Assembly (NCBI GenBank): GCA_038530575.1
Contig: JBCBCP010000003.1
Location: forward strand, 62,001-126,000
DNA: 64,000 bases
Direction: 5' to 3'
Source of the DNA: JBCBCP01 sp038530575
Lineage (GTDB): Bacteria > Pseudomonadota > Alphaproteobacteria > Rhodobacterales > Rhodobacteraceae
A program made the translations under genes and the position numbers. Positions 24,046-32,197 of the stretch are shown in pieces. The notes below the pieces were generated by a model. That model saw nothing but the letters and a program-made list of their open reading frames with translations. It was not told where the DNA came from and did no database searches. How positions within the stretch are numbered: the first letter of the stretch is position 1; each line of letters starts with the position of its first letter.

Positions 24046-26538
24046 ATGTCAGAATTTCCGACCCAAGCCCGTGTTGTCATCGTTGGAGGGGGTGTGATGG
24101 GGGTGGGCCTTGCCTATCACCTCGCGCATGAAGGCTGGACTGACGTTGTCCTGCTGGAAAAGGCCGAACTGACCAGCGGTAGCACGTGGCACGCAGCAGG
24201 GCAGATCACCCATTCCACGTCGAGCTTCGGTTTGGGCAAATGCGTGGACTACAACATTGGTCTCTACTCCGGCGCGCTGGAGCGCGAGACCGGGCAGGCC
24301 GTCACATGGCACGGCTGTGGCTCCTTCCGCCTCGCCTATAATGAGGATGAAATGGACTGGCTGCGCCACACGCTGTCGGTGGGCCGCTCGCTGGGCTTCA
24401 ACATCGAACTGGTCGGGCCGGAGCGCGTTGCGCAGCTTCATCCGTTCTATAATCTCGACGGGGTTCTCGGCGCGCTGCACACCCCCGATGATGGCCACGT
24501 CGACCCCACCAACGTGACCATGGCGATGGCCGCGGGCGCCCGCGCGCTGGGCACGCGGATCATCCGCCGCTGCCGCGCAACGAACATCACCCGTCAGGGC
24601 GATGACTGGGTGGTCGAGACCGAACAGGGCACCATCCGATGCGAGCATGTTGTGAATGCCGGCGGGACCTATGCGCGGCAGATGGGCGAATGGTCCGGCT
24701 TGCAACTGCCCATGACGTCGATGACGCACCACTATTTTGTCACAGAAAACGTGCCCGAGTTCGCCGATCTGGAGGCCGAGCTGCCCGTGATCCGCGATGA
24801 CGCGAAAGTCTCCGGCTATATCCGGATGGAGCAGAAGCGCGGCCTGATCGGCATCTACGAGAAAGCAAACCCTAACACCGTCTGGGAAGACCACTGTCCT
24901 TGGGAGGCGGAAAACGAGCTGTTTGATGCCGACTATGACCGCATCATGCCGTGGCTCGAGGAATCGCTGAACCGTATGCCGATCTTCGCGGAGCTTGGCA
25001 TCACCCGCGAAGTGCATGGCGCGATCAGCCACCCGCCCGACGGCAACCCGCTGATTGGCCCTGTGGCCGGTGCGCCAAATTACTGGTGTTGCTGCGGCAC
25101 GCAAATCGGCATCGGCTGGGGCCCGGGCCTGACGCGCGAACTGGCCCGTTGGATGGTGCATGGCGCCGCGGACATCTCCATGCGTGAATATGACCCGCGC
25201 CGCTTCGGCCCCTACGCCACCAAGGACTGGCAGGTGATCAAGGCCAAGGAAGACTACTGCCTGCGGCACGAGATCCCGTTTCCCCACTTCAACCGCCTCG
25301 CCGGCCGCCCGGTCAAACCCTCGCCGCTTTATGATCGTCTCAAAGTGGCGGGCGCGGTGCACGAAGAGGTTTTTGGCTTCGAGCGCCCGCGCTGGTTCGC
25401 GCGGGACGGTGTCGAGCAGCGCGACCACTACGGCTTTGGCCGCACGCCGGTGCACAACATCATAGCTGCCGAAGTCGAAGCGGTGCGTGAGCGCGCAGGC
25501 ATCATGGACATAACGGCCTTCACCAAGGTGCGTGTCAGTGGCCCTGATGCGGCAGCCTTCTTGAGCCCGCTGATCGCCAATAAACTGCCCAAGAAAAATG
25601 GCTCCATCGGCCTCACTCACATGCTGAACCGCCGGGGCCGGATCGAGCTTGAGACGACCGTTGTCCGCCTAGGCGGCGGTGAGGGCCCCGCACTGTCCCA
25701 GACTTTCTCCGGCGAGGACGGCGACAGCTTCTACCTTGTCTGCGCGGCCTTCTTCGAACAGCGCCTGATGGACCACCTTGCCGCACATAAGGGCACGCAA
25801 GACGTCACCATCAAAAGCCTGTCACAGCGCTTCGGTGCACTGTCCCTGACAGGTCCCGCATCCCGCGACATCCTTGCAGTCTGCACCGCTGCAGACCTCA
25901 GCAATGCCGGCTTCCGCTGGTTGTCGACCCAGTCAATTCAGATCGCTGGCCATGAGGTCATGGCCCTGCGTGTCTCGTACGCAGGCGAACTGGGTTGGGA
26001 GCTGCACATGCCTTGGGACAGTGTGCTGCCGGTCTACGACGCGCTGTGGGCTGCGGGAAAGGCCCACGGACTGGAAAACTACGGCAGCTTTGCGATGAAC
26101 GTGCTGCGCATGGAAAAGGGCTTCAAGGGCGCGGGCGAGCTGACGAACGAGGTCACGCTGGCCGAGGCGGACGTTCTGCGCTTTGTCGACACCTCCAAGG
26201 AGTTCGTTGGCAAGGACAAGACGCTGAACACCGATTTGCCGTGGGTCTGCGCCTATCTGGAAATCGAACCTGACGGTGCGCATGACGGTCACGGCGGCGA
26301 GGCCGTCTTGATGGATGGCAGTGTCGTGGGCTCCACCGCCTCTGTCGTGTTCGCCCCAACGGTCGGCAAAATCCTTGCCTTTGCCTACGTGAAACCACAT
26401 GCGGCAAGTGCTGATTGCGACCTGCAGGTCGTAATTGCAGGAGAAACTCGCCGCGCCCGCGTCCTCACTGAGCCTGCCTATGATCCTGCATCCCTACGCC
26501 CGCGTACGGATGCCAAGCAGCCGGAGCCCGCCCAGTGA
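24046..26538 (+). CDS. Dimethylglycine/sarcosine dehydrogenase-like flavoprotein with GcvT (aminomethyltransferase) C-domain
   Basis: 830 residues. An FAD Rossmann fold opens with VVIVGGGVMGVGLAYHL (10-26), and GSTWHAAGQ places the covalent-FAD His at residue 49, as in DMGDH and sarcosine dehydrogenase. The DAO-like half runs to about 420 and is followed by a GcvT-type folate-binding half (about 430-820) ending in VTEPAYDPAS-like family sequence. Such enzymes demethylate tertiary or secondary methylamines, passing the methyl to tetrahydrofolate. AAAGG precedes the start. It is the first gene of the rightward operon. Substrate could be dimethylglycine or another N-methyl amino acid; the accompanying Rieske enzyme would make such a product. 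Confidence 0.9.
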   Translation: MSEFPTQARVVIVGGGVMGVGLAYHLAHEGWTDVVLLEKAELTSGSTWHAAGQITHSTSSFGLGKCVDYNIGLYSGALERETGQAVTWHGCGSFRLAYNEDEMDWLRHTLSVGRSLGFNIELVGPERVAQLHPFYNLDGVLGALHTPDDGHVDPTNVTMAMAAGARALGTRIIRRCRATNITRQGDDWVVETEQGTIRCEHVVNAGGTYARQMGEWSGLQLPMTSMTHHYFVTENVPEFADLEAELPVIRDDAKVSGYIRMEQKRGLIGIYEKANPNTVWEDHCPWEAENELFDADYDRIMPWLEESLNRMPIFAELGITREVHGAISHPPDGNPLIGPVAGAPNYWCCCGTQIGIGWGPGLTRELARWMVHGAADISMREYDPRRFGPYATKDWQVIKAKEDYCLRHEIPFPHFNRLAGRPVKPSPLYDRLKVAGAVHEEVFGFERPRWFARDGVEQRDHYGFGRTPVHNIIAAEVEAVRERAGIMDITAFTKVRVSGPDAAAFLSPLIANKLPKKNGSIGLTHMLNRRGRIELETTVVRLGGGEGPALSQTFSGEDGDSFYLVCAAFFEQRLMDHLAAHKGTQDVTIKSLSQRFGALSLTGPASRDILAVCTAADLSNAGFRWLSTQSIQIAGHEVMALRVSYAGELGWELHMPWDSVLPVYDALWAAGKAHGLENYGSFAMNVLRMEKGFKGAGELTNEVTLAEADVLRFVDTSKEFVGKDKTLNTDLPWVCAYLEIEPDGAHDGHGGEAVLMDGSVVGSTASVVFAPTVGKILAFAYVKPHAASADCDLQVVIAGETRRARVLTEPAYDPASLRPRTDAKQPEPAQ

Positions 26539-27629
26539 GCGACACCATGAACGCCGTTGTCCTGCACCGCCATGGCGGTCTGGACGCGCTGGAATTTCAC
26601 GTCGACTGGCCCAAACCGGCCCCGGGGCCGGACGACGTGCTGATCCGCGTTGGCGCCTGCGGGCTGAACAACACCGACGTCAACACCCGCTCGGGCTGGT
26701 ATTCCAAGGCGGTGACCGATGCGACCACGGGCGGGGCATTTGACGAGGTCGACGATGCAGACCCGACATGGGGCGGCGCACCGATCACCCTGCCGCGCAT
26801 CCAGGGCGCTGATGCTGTCGGCGAGGTGGTCGCCGTTGGCGCAAATGCGCCGCAAGAGCTTGTAGGCAAGCGCGTGCTCACCGACGGCTGGCTGCGCGAC
26901 TGGTCTGACCCGATGAACATGGACAAGGCTGGATATTTCGGCTCTGAACGCGATGGCGGCTTTGCCCAGTTCTGCACCTCCGATCACCGAAACGTGGGCG
27001 TGATCGACAGCCCGCTCAGCGACGCCGAACTTGCCACCTTTTCCTGCAGCTACACAACTGCCGAGGGCATGTTGGTACGCGCGAACGTAGGGCAGGGAGA
27101 TCACGTCCTTGTCACCGGCGCCTCCGGCGGCGTTGGCGGCGCGCTGGTGCAACTGGCCAAGCGGCGCGGCGCAACCGTTATCGCGCTCGCGTCCGAGGCC
27201 AAGCACGACCAGATGACCGGGTTGGGCGCGGATGTCCTCTTGGGCCGCACGCCCGCAGATCTCAAGGCAGAGCTAAAGCGCACCACCGGCCGCGATACCG
27301 TTGACGTGGTTGCCGACATCGTTGGCGGGCCCTATTTCGGCACCGTCATTGACGCGCTCGCCCGCGGGGGCCGCTACACGTGTTCGGGCGCGATCGCCGG
27401 CCCCATGGTCGAGCTGGACTTGCGCACCTTCTACCTGCGCGATCTGACATTTACGGGCTCCACCGTGATCCCGCCGCACATCTTCGGCGACCTGATCGGC
27501 TACATCGAACGCGAAGAGGTCAAGCCGATCCTCGCCGCCACCTATCCGCTCGAAGACCTGCACGCCGCGCAGCAAGCCTTCATCGACAAAGCCCATGTTG
27601 GCAACATCGTCGTCACGCCCTGGCCCTGA
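26535..27629 (+). CDS. Zinc-type MDR dehydrogenase/quinone-reductase-like protein
   Basis: 364 residues from a GTG that overlaps the upstream TGA (GTGA). N-terminal GroES-like fold with GACGLNNTDVNTRSGWY near 48, and a nucleotide-binding VLVTGASGGVGGALVQLAKRRG near 195. The structural-zinc Cys cluster of classical alcohol dehydrogenases is absent, which points to a quinone-reductase/enoyl-reductase-like branch of the MDR superfamily. Acryloyl-CoA reductase (AcuI) is also an MDR enzyme and would suit a DMSP-lyase operon, but I see no feature that decides for it. The family assignment is firm; the substrate is not. Confidence 0.88.
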   Translation: MSDTMNAVVLHRHGGLDALEFHVDWPKPAPGPDDVLIRVGACGLNNTDVNTRSGWYSKAVTDATTGGAFDEVDDADPTWGGAPITLPRIQGADAVGEVVAVGANAPQELVGKRVLTDGWLRDWSDPMNMDKAGYFGSERDGGFAQFCTSDHRNVGVIDSPLSDAELATFSCSYTTAEGMLVRANVGQGDHVLVTGASGGVGGALVQLAKRRGATVIALASEAKHDQMTGLGADVLLGRTPADLKAELKRTTGRDTVDVVADIVGGPYFGTVIDALARGGRYTCSGAIAGPMVELDLRTFYLRDLTFTGSTVIPPHIFGDLIGYIEREEVKPILAATYPLEDLHAAQQAFIDKAHVGNIVVTPWP

Positions 27630-27633
27630 CCCC

Positions 27634-28830
27634 ATGACCGTCACCGAACTCACCCAGGCCGAAGCCGCCTTTCGCACCCTTCTGAATGCCGCCCGCGCGC
27701 TGATGGACGGCTGCCCGGAGCTCACCGTGTTCTCCGGCCCCTTACCGGACGCGCCCTTCGCGCCGCGCGCGGCGCACGCCGTCCCGATGCTGGGCACGCT
27801 GCAAGCGATGCTGCCAACGCCGCAGGCCGAGGACGCCAACGCCAACGCTGCATTTGTCCGCGCCGTGCATGCGGTCGCCCCGTTCGCCGAATGGCGGCGC
27901 AGCTATTCAGAGGCCGAAGTCGGCGCTGACTTCCTCGCCCGCTACGGTTGGTTCGAACTCCTCGGCCCCGAGGGACATTTCCAATGCGACACCCACCGCG
28001 CCTACGTGGGCATCTGGGGAAGCGATCTTTACTACCCCTGGCACGCCCACGAGGCCGAAGAGATCTATTACTGCGCCGCGGGCTCCGCGATTTTCGAGGC
28101 CGAAGGCGACGCGCCAGCCGTCCTGACCCCCGGCCAGACCAAGGCCCATACCGGCCACCAGCCCCACGCCATGACGACCCAAGGCAGCCCCATCCTGACT
28201 TTCGTGCTCTGGCGCGGGCCCGGCATGGCGGGCAAACCCGCGATGACGGACCCCGCAGACGCGCTGCTGACCGAAGTCGTTGCGCTGCAGGACCGCACCC
28301 CGGCACTCGCCGATTTTGGACGGCTTTCCAAGGCCCTGCCCAAACGTTCCGTCACGCCGCACCCCATTCCCGCCGCGGCCCTGATGGCTGCCGAACCGGC
28401 GCTCACATCGCCGGGCCATGCGGGGCTGTGCGCCGCGATCCAGGCGTACGGGCCGCACGCTCACTGGCGCGAGACCTACCGCGGCACCGCCATACCGCCC
28501 GGCTTTTTGGACCGTTTCGGCTGCTTCGCGCTCGCCGGCCCGAATGCGCCCTTCGCGGCGCAGGACATTGCGGCCTTCTTTGTCTACATGCCACCGGGCC
28601 TGCACTACCCGTGGCACGAACACCCCGCCGAAGAGCTGTACTACATCCTCGCCGGTAGCGCCCGGTTCCGCGTCGGCACCGAGCCGGAACGGACCCTCCA
28701 CGCGGGCGATCACGTCTTTCATGCCTCCGGCGCGCCGCACATGACCGTCACCGACGACGCCCCGATGCTCGCCCTTGTCCTGTGGCGCGGGGATCTCGCC
28801 ACGCGCCCCGTCCTCAGCAGCGCGCCATGA
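27634..28830 (+). CDS. Tandem double-cupin DMSP-lyase-family protein (DddQ-like repeated twice)
   Basis: 398 residues from the ATG at 27634, about twice the length of DddQ (near 200). Two copies of one cupin lie in one chain at a constant offset of 191 residues: Trp87/Trp278, Tyr91/Tyr282, Tyr134/Tyr325, His137/His328, His139/His330, Glu143/Glu334, Tyr145/Tyr336, His178/His369, and VLWRG at 191/382. The pattern Y-x2-H-x-H-x3-E-x-Y plus a distal His equals the metal and catalytic residues described for DddQ (Tyr120, His123, His125, Glu129, Tyr131, His163, as I recall them). Both halves keep every one, so both could be active. Known reaction of the family: DMSP to dimethylsulfide plus acrylate. 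Coupled by ATGA to the next gene. A related onium lyase is the main alternative. Confidence 0.8.
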   Translation: MTVTELTQAEAAFRTLLNAARALMDGCPELTVFSGPLPDAPFAPRAAHAVPMLGTLQAMLPTPQAEDANANAAFVRAVHAVAPFAEWRRSYSEAEVGADFLARYGWFELLGPEGHFQCDTHRAYVGIWGSDLYYPWHAHEAEEIYYCAAGSAIFEAEGDAPAVLTPGQTKAHTGHQPHAMTTQGSPILTFVLWRGPGMAGKPAMTDPADALLTEVVALQDRTPALADFGRLSKALPKRSVTPHPIPAAALMAAEPALTSPGHAGLCAAIQAYGPHAHWRETYRGTAIPPGFLDRFGCFALAGPNAPFAAQDIAAFFVYMPPGLHYPWHEHPAEELYYILAGSARFRVGTEPERTLHAGDHVFHASGAPHMTVTDDAPMLALVLWRGDLATRPVLSSAP

Positions 28831-29930
28831 AGATCACCCGCCTCGCGCTGCACCAGACCGACCTGCCTTACGTGGGCGGCACATATACCTGGGGCGCGGG
28901 CAATCCGCTAACCGTCGCGCGCGCCTCCGTCGTGGTGGTTGAGACTGACGCGGGCCTGACCGGCTGCGGTGAATTCACCCCTTGCGGCGAAAACTACATG
29001 GTCGCCTTCTCGGGCGGCACTGCGGGCGTCTTTGCCCACCTCGCCCCGCGCCTTCTGGGCGAAGACCCGCGTCAGCTTGCCCGGATCGAAGGGATCATGG
29101 ACGGCGCGCTGCAGGGCCACGGCTACGCCAAAAGCCCAATCGACATCGCCTGCTGGGATATCCTCGGCCAGGCCACGGGCCAGCCGCTCTGGATGCTGCT
29201 CGGCGGCAAGCTCACGGACGGCGCGCCCATGTACCGCGTCGCCCCGCAGAAACCGCTTGAGGAGACCCGCGCGGAACTCGCCCAGCACCGCGCCGCCGGC
29301 TACCGCCAGTTTCAGGTCAAGGTCGGCGCCGACTGGCGCGGGGATATCGACCGCATCCAGATGACCATCCCGCTCTTGCAGCCCGGCGAACGGGCCATGG
29401 CCGACGCCAACCAGGGCTGGCGCGTGGATGATGCAATCCGCGTCGCAAACGCGACACGCGGGCTCGACTTCATCCTCGAACAGCCCTGCAAGACCTATGA
29501 GGAGTGTCAGCAGGTGCGTCGCGTCGCGGACCAGCCCATGAAGCTCGACGAGTGCATCACCGGTTTGTACGCCGCGCAGCGCATTGTGCAGGATCGGGGG
29601 GCAGAGATTTGCTGCCTCAAGATCTCCAACCTTGGCGGGCTGACAAAGGCGCGCCGGGTCCGCGACTTCCTGCTGGAAAACCGCATGCCGGTCGTCAGCG
29701 AGGACAGCTGGGGCGGAGAGATCACCTCCGCCGCCGTCGCGCATTTCGCGGCCTCCACCCCGCCCGAATACCTGATCAACACCACGGACCTGATGAACTA
29801 CAACACCCGCTCGACCGGCACGGGCGGCCCAACCGTTGCCCAAGGCCGCCTCTACGCAACAGACACCCCCGGACTTGGCGCCGCGCCCGATTGGGACAGC
29901 CTTGGCGCGCCGCTGATGGAGGTCGCCTGA
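28827..29930 (+). CDS. Enolase-superfamily enzyme 1 (mandelate racemase/muconate-lactonizing group)
   Basis: 367 residues from the ATG at 28827. The metal ligands are Asp193 (ADANQGW), Glu218 (ILEQPC) and Asp241 (MKLDECITG), with Lys165 at the end of the second barrel strand (FQVKVG) and Lys265 (LKISNLGG) as the opposite acid-base residue. The first Lys of the usual KxK is Gln here, so only one Lys is on that side. The superfamily abstracts an alpha proton from a carboxylate to racemise or dehydrate; substrate not determinable. ATGA overlap with the cupin gene. The two next genes are paralogues with the catalytic residues at nearly the same positions. Confidence 0.88.
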   Translation: MKITRLALHQTDLPYVGGTYTWGAGNPLTVARASVVVVETDAGLTGCGEFTPCGENYMVAFSGGTAGVFAHLAPRLLGEDPRQLARIEGIMDGALQGHGYAKSPIDIACWDILGQATGQPLWMLLGGKLTDGAPMYRVAPQKPLEETRAELAQHRAAGYRQFQVKVGADWRGDIDRIQMTIPLLQPGERAMADANQGWRVDDAIRVANATRGLDFILEQPCKTYEECQQVRRVADQPMKLDECITGLYAAQRIVQDRGAEICCLKISNLGGLTKARRVRDFLLENRMPVVSEDSWGGEITSAAVAHFAASTPPEYLINTTDLMNYNTRSTGTGGPTVAQGRLYATDTPGLGAAPDWDSLGAPLMEVA

Positions 29931-29934
29931 CACC

Positions 29935-31041
29935 ATGAAAATCACCTCCATCACCGTCTACCGCGCCGATCTGCCGCTCGAACATCCCTACTGGCTGTCG
30001 GGCGGCCGGCTGAAGTTCGAATGCCTCGATGCAACCTTCGTCAAGCTTGAGACAGACGAAGGGCTGACCGGCTGGGGGGAGGGCACGCCCTGGGGCCACA
30101 CCTACGTACCGGCGCACGGCCCCGGGATCCGCGCCGGGATCGAAACGATGGCACGTTTTGTCCTCGGCCTCGATCCGCGCCGCGTGCTCGATGTTGAACG
30201 CGCGATGGACCTTGCGCTGCCGGGCCACTTCTATGCCAAAAGCCCGATCGACATGGCCTGCTGGGATATCGCGGGGCAAGCGGCGGGTCTGCCCATCGCC
30301 GACCTGATGGGCAGCCGGACCGAGCGGCCCATCCCCATCGCCTCATCCGTTGGGGCCAAAACCGCCGAAGAGACCCGCGCCGTGATCGACCGCTACCGCG
30401 CGCGCGGCTACGTCGCGCATTCGGTGAAGATCGGCGGCGACGTAGCCCGCGATATCGCCCGCATCCGCGATTGCGAGGCCTACAAGCAGCCCGGCGATAT
30501 CATCCTCTACGACGTCAATCGCGGCTGGACGCGCCAGCAGGCGCTGCGCGTGATGCAAGCGACCGAAGACCTCGCCGTGATGTTCGAACAGCCCTGCGAA
30601 AGCCTCGACGACATTGCAGCCATCGCGCAAAAACACGCCGCCCCGGTCTCCGTCGACGAAAGCCTTGTCACTCTGCAGGATGCGGCGCGGATCGCCCGGG
30701 ATGGCATCGCGGAAGTCTTCGGCATCAAGCTCAACCGCGTCGGCGGGCTGACCAAAGCCGCCCGCATGCGCGACATCGCGCTCGCCCATGGCATCGACAT
30801 GTTCGTGATGGCCACGGGTGGCTCCGTGCTTGCCGATACCGAGGCGCTGCACCTCGCCGCTACCATCCCCGACGCGAACTGCCACGCCGTCTGGGCTTGC
30901 CAGGACATGATCACGGCCGAGATCGCCGGGGGCAGGGGCCCCCGCGCGACAGACGGCCATCTGAGCTTGCCGGACACGCCTGGCCTCGGCGTGCACCCGG
31001 ATGAAACCACACTGACCAAGACTGCGACCTACACACTATGA
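29935..31041 (+). CDS. Enolase-superfamily enzyme 2 (cis-3-hydroxy-L-proline-dehydratase-like)
   Basis: 368 residues. Asp193 (LYDVNRGW), Glu218 (MFEQPC) and Asp241 (VSVDESLVT) bind the metal; Lys165 (HSVKIGGD) and Lys265 (IKLNRVGG) flank the site. The N-terminal cap loop HPYWLSGGRLKFE and the C-terminal MATGGSVLADTEALHL resemble, from memory, cis-3-hydroxy-L-proline dehydratases and the neighbouring hydroxyproline-betaine epimerase group; this is a tentative subgroup call. Starts 4 bp after the previous stop and overlaps the next start by 4 bp. A proline-betaine or hydroxyproline-type substrate would agree with the Rieske and dimethylglycine-dehydrogenase-like enzymes. Confidence 0.88.
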   Translation: MKITSITVYRADLPLEHPYWLSGGRLKFECLDATFVKLETDEGLTGWGEGTPWGHTYVPAHGPGIRAGIETMARFVLGLDPRRVLDVERAMDLALPGHFYAKSPIDMACWDIAGQAAGLPIADLMGSRTERPIPIASSVGAKTAEETRAVIDRYRARGYVAHSVKIGGDVARDIARIRDCEAYKQPGDIILYDVNRGWTRQQALRVMQATEDLAVMFEQPCESLDDIAAIAQKHAAPVSVDESLVTLQDAARIARDGIAEVFGIKLNRVGGLTKAARMRDIALAHGIDMFVMATGGSVLADTEALHLAATIPDANCHAVWACQDMITAEIAGGRGPRATDGHLSLPDTPGLGVHPDETTLTKTATYTL

Positions 31042-32144
31042 AGATCACGTCCCTCACCCTCTGGCTTGTCCCGCTGACCAGTCACGAGGCGTACCATATG
31101 GCCGGCGGCAAAAGTTGCGAGACGGTGGAAACCGCCGTCCTGCGCGTTGAAACCGATGCTGGTCTCACGGGCTGGGGCGAAGTCTGTCCGATCCCCCATT
31201 ACCTGCCTGCCTACGCAAGCGGTGTCGCCCCGGCACTTTCGGAACTCGCCCCGGTCCTGATCGGCGCAGACCCCCGCGGGCCTGAGGCGCTGATGGCCCG
31301 CGCTGACGCCTACCTGATCGATCACCGCTACGCCAAATCCGCCCTCGACATCGCGCTCTGGGACATTACGGGGCAGGCAGCAGGCCTGCCGCTCTACACC
31401 TTGTTGGGTGGACGGCGGCAAGAACGCCTGCCGCTTTATCACTCTATAACCTGCATCGCACCGGATGACATGGTCGACATCGCCAAGGACGCGCAATCCA
31501 AGGGCATCGCCCAGTTCCAGTGCAAACTCGGCGCCTCTGGCGACTGGACCACGGATGTCGAACGGCTTGCGAAGGTGCGCGAAGCGGTCGGCCCCGGCCC
31601 GCTGGTCTACGGCGACTGGAATTGCGGCGCCAACCGGCTCGACGCCACGCGCGTCGCCCGCGCCGTGCAGCACCTCGACATCATGATCGAACAGCCCTGC
31701 GCCACGCTCGAGGATTGCGCAGCGGTCCGCGCCGCCTCAGGCCTCGCGATGAAACTCGACGAGCTGGCCCACGACACGGAGACACTGCTCAAGGCGCACC
31801 ACCTTGGCATCCTCGACGCCGTCGCCCTGAAACTCTCGAAATTTGGCGGCCTGTCCGCCACCCGCCGCGCGCGTGATCTGTGCCTCTACCTCGGCCCAAA
31901 ACTTTGTGTCGAGGACACATGGGGCAGCGACATTACAACGGCGGCGCTGCTGCACCTCGCCGCTGCCACCCCTCCGGGCGCAGTTCTGAACACCTGCGAT
32001 CTGTCCGGCTATGTCGCGCCGCGCCTTGCCCCGAACGCGCCGAGCCGCGAAAACGGCACCATCGCCCCGCCCGAGGGCCCGGGCCTCGGCATCACCGTCG
32101 ATGAGGGCATGCTCGGCACGCCCGTCCTTCACTTGGCAGACTAA
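31038..32144 (+). CDS. Enolase-superfamily enzyme 3 (mandelate racemase/muconate-lactonizing group)
   Basis: 368 residues. Asp193 (YGDWNCG), Glu218 (MIEQPC) and Asp241 (MKLDELAHD) are the metal ligands; Lys163 (FQCKLG) and Lys265 (LKLSKFGG) are the acid-base candidates, and the acidic VEDTWGSDI block follows near 291. The N-terminal cap loop (SHEAYHMAGGKSCETV) differs clearly from the two upstream paralogues, so the three probably act on different or successive substrates. ATGA overlap with enzyme 2. It closes the overlapped part of the operon; a hairpin follows before the aminotransferase gene. Confidence 0.87.
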   Translation: MKITSLTLWLVPLTSHEAYHMAGGKSCETVETAVLRVETDAGLTGWGEVCPIPHYLPAYASGVAPALSELAPVLIGADPRGPEALMARADAYLIDHRYAKSALDIALWDITGQAAGLPLYTLLGGRRQERLPLYHSITCIAPDDMVDIAKDAQSKGIAQFQCKLGASGDWTTDVERLAKVREAVGPGPLVYGDWNCGANRLDATRVARAVQHLDIMIEQPCATLEDCAAVRAASGLAMKLDELAHDTETLLKAHHLGILDAVALKLSKFGGLSATRRARDLCLYLGPKLCVEDTWGSDITTAALLHLAAATPPGAVLNTCDLSGYVAPRLAPNAPSRENGTIAPPEGPGLGITVDEGMLGTPVLHLAD

Positions 32145-32154
32145 ACTCCGGGGT

Positions 32155-32171
32155 CTGGGGCAGCGCCCCAG
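32155..32171. repeat. Perfect GC hairpin after the third enolase-superfamily gene
   Basis: CTGGGGC-agc-GCCCCAG is a perfect 7-bp stem, extended by two further G-C pairs across a T-T mismatch (32152-32174). There is no T-run, so it is more likely a stability or attenuation element in the operon mRNA, or a short dispersed palindrome, than a full terminator. Confidence 0.45.
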
Positions 32172-32197
32172 TCCGCGCCCGCAAACAGGAGACACCC

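Noticed and set aside
24049..25620. A 523-codon minus-strand frame
   Set aside because: Antisense to the dimethylglycine-dehydrogenase-like gene; no family motif, low-complexity shadow composition.
26535..27629. Naming the MDR protein AcuI (acryloyl-CoA reductase)
   Set aside because: The DMSP context is tempting, but no residue pattern I could verify separates AcuI from other quinone-reductase-like members.
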